Source of the DNA: Cryptomeria japonica
Taxonomy: Eukaryota; Streptophyta; Pinopsida; Cupressales; Cupressaceae
Length of the DNA: 64,000 nucleotides
Direction of reading: 5' to 3'
Assembly (NCBI RefSeq): GCF_030272615.1
Contig: NC_081412.1
Coordinates: 693,788,083 to 693,852,082 of the forward strand
Below are positions 59,347 through 64,000 of the stretch, in pieces. Position numbers and translations under genes: made by a program. The notes under the pieces were generated by a model. It saw nothing but the letters and a program-made list of their open reading frames with translations, had not been told where the DNA came from and searched no databases. Numbering within the stretch: the first letter of the stretch is position 1; each line of letters begins with the position of its first letter.

Positions 59347-60258
59347 TATTGGCAATTGACACTCATTGGATTCATATGTTGTCATTGATGGCAATAAGAA
59401 TCTGTAGAAGGCATATACCAATAGATAACGACATTGGAGGCATACATTGATAGATAACAACATTGGAGACATACACCGACAAGTATCGACATTGGAGTAT
59501 TCAGGGTCATCACTAGCACCGACATTGGCATCCAACACTTCAGTGAAGCTGACATTAGTTTGGGATTTGAAAGGTTTTATTTGTAAAATCATTTTGTAAT
59601 TATTGTATAGGGTCGACATTGAATATCTTTTGTAATGTAGTGTAAGCCGACATAAGACATATAAGTCAGTTTATTAGGTCATTTTGATATAGTACAAGAA
59701 AGTAGAATAGTGTGATGCAAAGGATATGTATGTAGGTCATATGTATGCGAAATTTATATCATGCAATGATCTATATATGTTTTGTAAAACATTCTTGGAG
59801 AAAAGGAGATACTGGTAAAAGGGTTTAGGGTTTATTAACTGGTATAGAACAAAGCTATAACCAGAACTCTTTTTGGCATTGCAGATGCATTTTTTTTTAG
59901 TTCACCATTACTGTTTTATCTCAGTAGAAGCTTGTAGTCAGTGAGACTCTTTTGTGTTGAGCAGTGTGTCTTCCTACATGTGCAAGCCCCCATTCTATGT
60001 AATATCTTTCATGTGGCCAGTGAATTGATATTGTGGGTCACAAATCCCACGGTGGTTTTTCCTCTTTGAGGTTTTCCACATATAAAATTCAGTGTGTTAA
60101 GGTGTTCATTCATGTGTCTAGTTTATTTACTTCATGTTATATGTTTCTTCATTTACCAGTTTATAGGTGTATGTTGTAATAAGGTAAAATCTTATATTAT
60201 CGGCAGAACACTGATTGACCCCCCCTCTCAGTGTTCTTGGATTCCTTGTATTCCAACA
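59347..60258 (+). repeat. 3' LTR of the non-autonomous element
   Basis: It starts TATTGGCAATTGACACTC and ends TTGTATTCCAACA. It aligns with the 5' LTR throughout, with a small deletion around the GAGCAGTGTG segment. A C7 run lies near the end. Confidence 0.85.
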
Positions 60259-60899
60259 CTTTATGCCTTGATGCTTATGTTCGCTTGCTATATTAAAAAT
60301 GACGTGACATTTAGGTCATCTTGGCTCTTCGTGCCTTAGTGCTTATTTTTATTCTTACATTTTTGCTCAGTGATGATAAAAAGCAAATTAAAATCCAATG
60401 ACTCAGTCCTAGTTTGCATACATGTCTGAGTTTCCATTCATACTATGTTTTGCATTTAAAGTGATTTTAGCATACTAGCAACATTTCTAGATGAGTTGAA
60501 TCTAAATCAATCATCATTTCTCTGCCAAGCGGTCAATTGTATCATCATCATCGACACAATCAAGTACCTATGTATTGACATCACAAATCCTAATTTTGAT
60601 GTTATCTACATACATGAGCATATCATATAGATCCAAAAGTCCATTACACATTTCTTCATCAAATCATTTATTTGCATATGAAAAAGAAACAAAAACATCC
60701 ATATTCATCTGCATTATATACATACATACTGAAAAGAAATCCATTCATATAGAACAAAAGCATATAGAAAGACATCTCATAAATCATCTCATATCAATAA
60801 CACAAGTACAATGAGGTCAAATCAGGTGTTGCATATGTATCTCATAAAAAACCTCAATGTCAAAGGGTACAAATGATATAAAATGTCATTAATACTGGC
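60259..60899. other. Gypsy-type element sequence, no gene seen
   Basis: It begins with the target duplication CTTTA. 'AGGTCATCTTGGCTCTTCGTG' at about 60315 resembles 'AGGTCATCCGGGCTCTTCATG' immediately before the LTR at 53400, so a short duplication of host sequence flanks the inserted element. Nothing else is recognised. Confidence 0.5.
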
Positions 60900-62729
60900 A
60901 ATCGGGGCAAGAATCATATAAACTAAAAAAATGGGGTACAAAATCTGGGAGACATCTAAAAATATAACTCTCCGCCTCTCCCTCATCGCCTGGAGGAGGA
61001 GGTGGTGGCTGTTGAGCAGGGGCATCATCCTATTTGGGTTCTCTAGCTCCCTATGAAAAATCTATATACTACAAATAAGGAACAACCTACCTATCCATAG
61101 GGACCACTATGCTATAGGCTGCCACGTAATACGTTGTCTTTCTCGTCTGATCAACAACCTCACATCGAAGGCTATCACGCTCTGCTCTCAAGCTATGGAC
61201 CTATCGATCCTGCTCTACTATTTGAGCCCTAGCAGCTGCTAGTTGAGTCTACAAGCCTCAAACTCTCCCTTTCAAGACATAGATAATATCTATAGTTGTT
61301 TGACCTCCTTCTCCAACCTCCTCACCTCCGCCACCCTTCTCCTCTTGCCTCTGTCATACCTATTTAGGAACATCCTCACCACCAGGGCCTATTGCCTCAC
61401 CCATCTCTACATCTACTATGACCTATCCTCTTGTATCACCACCTACATCTCCACCAACTTCTCCTAAAGACCCTCCCTCTCCCCTCCAGCGATGTCATCC
61501 TGCGATAGGTGCTCTACTACTGCTCACACTTGGATCTCCTCCTCCCCTCCTAGGTGCTACCTTTGTCTGAGATTGCATTGACACATCATCACCCTCATCT
61601 ATCTGAGGGGCATGATCTCCAAGATCTATGAATCAAGGGAATGGATGTCTCTGGAACCAATCCATAAACTAGGGAATTATCCTCGCATCAGCAACATCCT
61701 CCAAATACTCACACCATTGTGGCTGTAAACCTACTAACTCCTGCATGGCTAGGGCATATGACAGTCTAGGCCCCCATCCTTACCTCTCCTCATCAGCAAA
61801 GTGGGCATATGCTGTAAACTCATGGGAGATACTTTATGGCCTCCCATACTGCTTCAAAACTCTACTAACCACAAAACACTCAATAATCACTATGGATCTA
61901 CCAAAAAGTGGATGCGTCATAAACATATCTCTCTGCTGCCTCCTCCAATCATCCCACACCTCTAAACCCCTATATGGTCTCCAGACTACTACTATCATGT
62001 CATCCAATTGTCTCCTCCAGTAGTTAGTCTTTCCCAAGTGGAGCTGCGTAATATATCCTAAATATCTATACACAATGGGTTGAACCTCCTCTCGCCCATC
62101 ATCCACAATCAACCTACAAACTGGGATGAGCTCCTAGGCCCAAATTTGCAAAACCAAAACACCTGCCACCATACTCTTTGCCCCTCTATAGAAGATCTCA
62201 TGCATCTCGTGGTACACATGTGCTAGTAAACATGATCCCTAACCTAATCTGATAGGGTGAGTAAGAAATCTCTCTAGCATCCTATCCCATCCACAAAAAA
62301 ATCCCCGTTGTCCTTTATCTATCATAACAAAACAACCTATAATACCAACCAAAATGCAAGCAAGGGGAACTGTGCTCCATATCTGATCAAAATGTCATCC
62401 CAGGTGATAAACTGATCCAAGATAGTGTCATCGTGAAAAATGCATCTCAGTGCCTCAAAATATCTAGTAAAAGGTATCCTCAAAATCTTGTATATGTCCT
62501 CAGGAGTGATAGTCATCTCCCTAGTCAGTAGGTGGAATGTGTTGTGCTCGCTATGAAATTGCTCAACTAGCACAGTCAACAATCCATGAGTCACACAAAT
62601 ATCAGGCATCTGAAGCAAATATCTAAATCCACACAACCCAACGTGATCTCTCTATGCATCTGATAAGTCTCACACTAATCTCATAGTAGGTGGTTATGTG
62701 CATCTAAATTGTATATCTGGCAACTGGAC
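60900..62729 (-). pseudogene. Antisense ORF resembling the plant mobile domain, main exon
   Basis: On the minus strand the frame contains DHVGLCGFRYLLQMPDICVT, then HNTFHLLTREMTITPEDIYK and ILRIPF, the pattern of the plant mobile (aminotransferase-like) domain. Downstream are HLGKTNYWRRQLDDMIVVVW and RPYRGLEVW, also as in that family. The C-terminal half is Gly/Glu-rich, then coiled-coil-like (LAAARAQIVEQDR), ending in a Pro-run. Stops at positions that look like former Gln or Arg codons (for example DA*RDHV and LV*DLS) show decay. The 5' edge is the splice acceptor at 62730. The C-terminal boundary is approximate. It is antisense to the gypsy-type element, as reported for extra ORFs of Tat-lineage elements. 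Confidence 0.65.
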
Positions 62730-63186
62730 CTGCAAAATTAAAAAAAAAAATCACAGTACGTGATCTATTTTGAGCTAAGACTGTGTCAAAAGTGCCAAAG
62801 AATCCAAATTTACATTGAAAATCCAAAATTGTTGTTTGGACCTTGAAAAATATTCATTGTTTTTCATACGCATTAACATAGAAAAATAGAAACTCATACG
62901 AGTAAAGATTATGAGCCATACGAGTAAACTATCCAATACGAGCTACCATTCCATACCAGATGACAAGATGGTCTATGAAGAACACACTCATATGATTTAA
63001 GGATATATGCTATACGACAATATATAGATGGTGACACGAGAAAAGAAAATTAGCCAGTTACTTGTACGAGAAACCCTAGCTAACCATACGATAAAACAAC
63101 AAGGGATGAACTAAAACATAACTAAGAACAAAAAATTCAACAAAAAATCACAAAATAATAAATGAAAGAGGCTAAAGATCGATCAC
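62730..63186 (-). other. Probable intron of the antisense ORF, with a CATACGAG cluster
   Basis: On the minus strand the donor is AA|GTGATC (63186) and the acceptor is a T-run followed by AATTTTGCAG (62731-62730), a strong plant 3' splice site. Inside, CATACGA or its complement lies at about 62894, 62917 and 63084, with variants near 62936, 63010 and 63062. The acceptor is convincing; the donor is one choice among several. Confidence 0.5.
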
Positions 63187-63265
63187 TTATTGCCACTGGG
63201 TAGTTTCGAGGTTGAATATGTCGTCTCTGGTGCTCAAATCGGTGATCTTGAACTAGAATTGCCAT
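63187..63265 (-). pseudogene. Probable first exon of the antisense ORF
   Basis: An ATG at 63265-63263 opens MAILVQDHRFEHQRRHIQPR and continues to the proposed donor. It lies about 75 bp downstream of a TATATAA on the minus strand. It is short and not recognised on its own, so support is positional. Confidence 0.4.
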
Positions 63266-64000
63266 TTTGCTCAAGAGAAGGTTTTTGAAGTTTTTAACTT
63301 TGAGAGGTAAATATGAATTGAAAATGACACTTTAAACCCCTTATATAGGCAAAACCCTAATTTTCAAACTTTCTCTGATTGACACAACATTTTTACTCTT
63401 AGCTAAATCAACTGTCTTGAGTCCATTTTCAGGATCCAAATCAAAATCTAACGTCAATTTTCTAGTCAAATTTTCACAATGTTTACCACTTGACACTTTC
63501 ATCTTCATGTCAATCTTTACATCATTCTATTCTCAAATCTTTTTCGAATAAACTCTTATTTCAATTTAATTCTTTTTGTTAAGATTATCATCGCTAAATC
63601 ATTTTATTAAATAAAATTGCCTAAAATCACTGCGATCTCACTATCTTTCAATTTCACTCCCTAGGGGGCATACTCATTACATCAACATTATTAGTGATTA
63701 CATTATCAAAAGGTGTAGTCGAGAATTTTTTTTTCAAATCTTCATCAAAATTCGAGCAACAAATATTTTCAAATAAAAGCTTAATCAAACTTCAATCAAT
63801 CTCTAGGGGCATATCAAGTTTGTCCTGATTTGAATCAATCTTCAAATAGGGTTAAGTTTCCTCACATCAAATCAAGCTAGACATTCTGTTTCACTAATCG
63901 ATTCTTGTTCAATCAAGTTTGGAATTAGTTTTATCTCTTTGCTCAACCAATTCTAGTTCAATCAAGTTCTAGATTGGTACTTGTTTCTTGATCCATCAAG
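63266..64000. other. Upstream region of the antisense ORF and end of the window
   Basis: It contains a minus-strand TATA (63341-63347) and purine-rich tracts CCTAGGGGGCATA (about 63660) and TCTAGGGGCATA (about 63800), which resemble gypsy polypurine tracts in the plus direction. No LTR start follows within the window. Confidence 0.4.
63341..63347 (-). promoter_or_regulatory. TATA box for the antisense ORF
   Basis: The minus strand reads GCCTATATAAGGGG about 75 bp upstream of the proposed ATG. This would give the antisense ORF its own promoter. Confidence 0.45.

Larger units (their letters stand above)
53400..60258 (+). mobile_element. Non-autonomous LTR element with zinc-knuckle gag and an unrecognised large ORF
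   Basis: LTRs of about 0.91 kb flank it. The target duplication is CTTCA (53395-53399) and CTTTA (60259-60263). It has an initiator-tRNA-like primer site, a gag with four zinc knuckles, a second ORF of about 1,060 codons, and a polypurine tract CCAAAGGGGGAGAT at 59333-59346. No protease, integrase, reverse transcriptase or RNase H can be found. It must have been mobilised in trans, probably by copia elements sharing the primer site and LTR motifs. It sits inside the gypsy-type element. Confidence 0.85.
44808..64000 (+). mobile_element. Ty3/gypsy-type element, non-autonomous, 3' end outside the window
   Basis: A 5' LTR (44808-45747) is followed by a GGCGCCCACCATGG-type primer region, a long leader, a gag-like ORF (47927-49888), a 1.06-kb tandem duplication, and an antisense ORF (60.9-63.3 kb) resembling the plant mobile domain. 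An LTR element interrupts it at 53400-60258. I see no protease, reverse transcriptase or integrase. Tat-lineage gypsy elements are known to carry extra ORFs in antisense between pol and the 3' LTR, which fits. That 44808-53399 and 60259-64000 belong to one element is inferred: both halves carry CATACGAG clusters and no other boundary is visible. Confidence 0.6.

Noticed and set aside
1-64000. tRNA, rRNA or CRISPR arrays
   Set aside because: No cloverleaf-like gene, rRNA-like sequence or regularly spaced repeats were seen; the periodic motifs present lie within LTR elements.

Overview
The window looks like nuclear DNA from a large plant genome, most likely a gymnosperm (conifer). It is AT-rich and consists almost entirely of nested, decaying transposable elements. 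I see no intact host gene, tRNA, rRNA or CRISPR array. The organism call is an inference from the density of nested Ty1/copia and Ty3/gypsy elements, the very long LTRs and the captured plant gene pieces.

Layout. (1) 1-3983: a window-truncated LTR (1-1258, minus), a copia-type LTR (1576-2926) and unassigned AT-rich DNA. (2) 3984-18088: a 14.1-kb CACTA-type DNA transposon with CACTA...TAGTG ends, imperfect terminal inverted repeats and a TAT target duplication. I find no transposase in it. It holds pieces of host genes: several fragments of a DRM-type de novo DNA cytosine methyltransferase and a PPR-repeat fragment. The main DRM fragment lies in a near-perfect inverted repeat with arms of about 1.09 kb and a 62-bp loop. 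A 4.28-kb solo LTR (4653-8936, duplication AATGA) later split the left arm. (3) 18333-31096: a copia element whose pol is interrupted by a second copia element (21079-27163) of a closely related family. (4) 31097-37054: AT-rich DNA with a 1.87-kb solo LTR (32140-34012, duplication CTTTT). (5) 37055-44807: the 3' part of a minus-strand non-autonomous LTR element, split by a 4.88-kb LTR (38982-43864, duplication CCGTC). (6) 44808-64000: a plus-strand gypsy-type element with a gag-like ORF, no recognisable pol, a 1.06-kb tandem duplication and an antisense pseudogene resembling the plant mobile domain with an apparent intron. It is itself interrupted at 53400-60258 by a second non-autonomous LTR element. 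That element encodes a zinc-knuckle gag and an unrecognised protein of about 1,060 residues in place of protease, integrase, reverse transcriptase and RNase H.

How the parts relate. The most striking structure is the inverted repeat of a de novo DNA methyltransferase gene carried by a DNA transposon. If transcribed it would form a long hairpin of the kind that feeds small-RNA production, as in the maize Mu killer locus, and the expected target would be the host gene that methylates transposons. The fragments lack the catalytic PCN motif region, so any activity would be through RNA. Around it, copia reading frames have decayed largely by C-to-T changes that turn glutamine codons into stops, as expected of cytosine-methylated sequence. 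A second candidate system is the pair of related non-autonomous LTR elements (37-45 kb minus, 53-60 kb plus) that share the unrecognised protein.

All coordinates and homologies come from reading the sequence by eye. Family names rest on motif recognition, not on searches.
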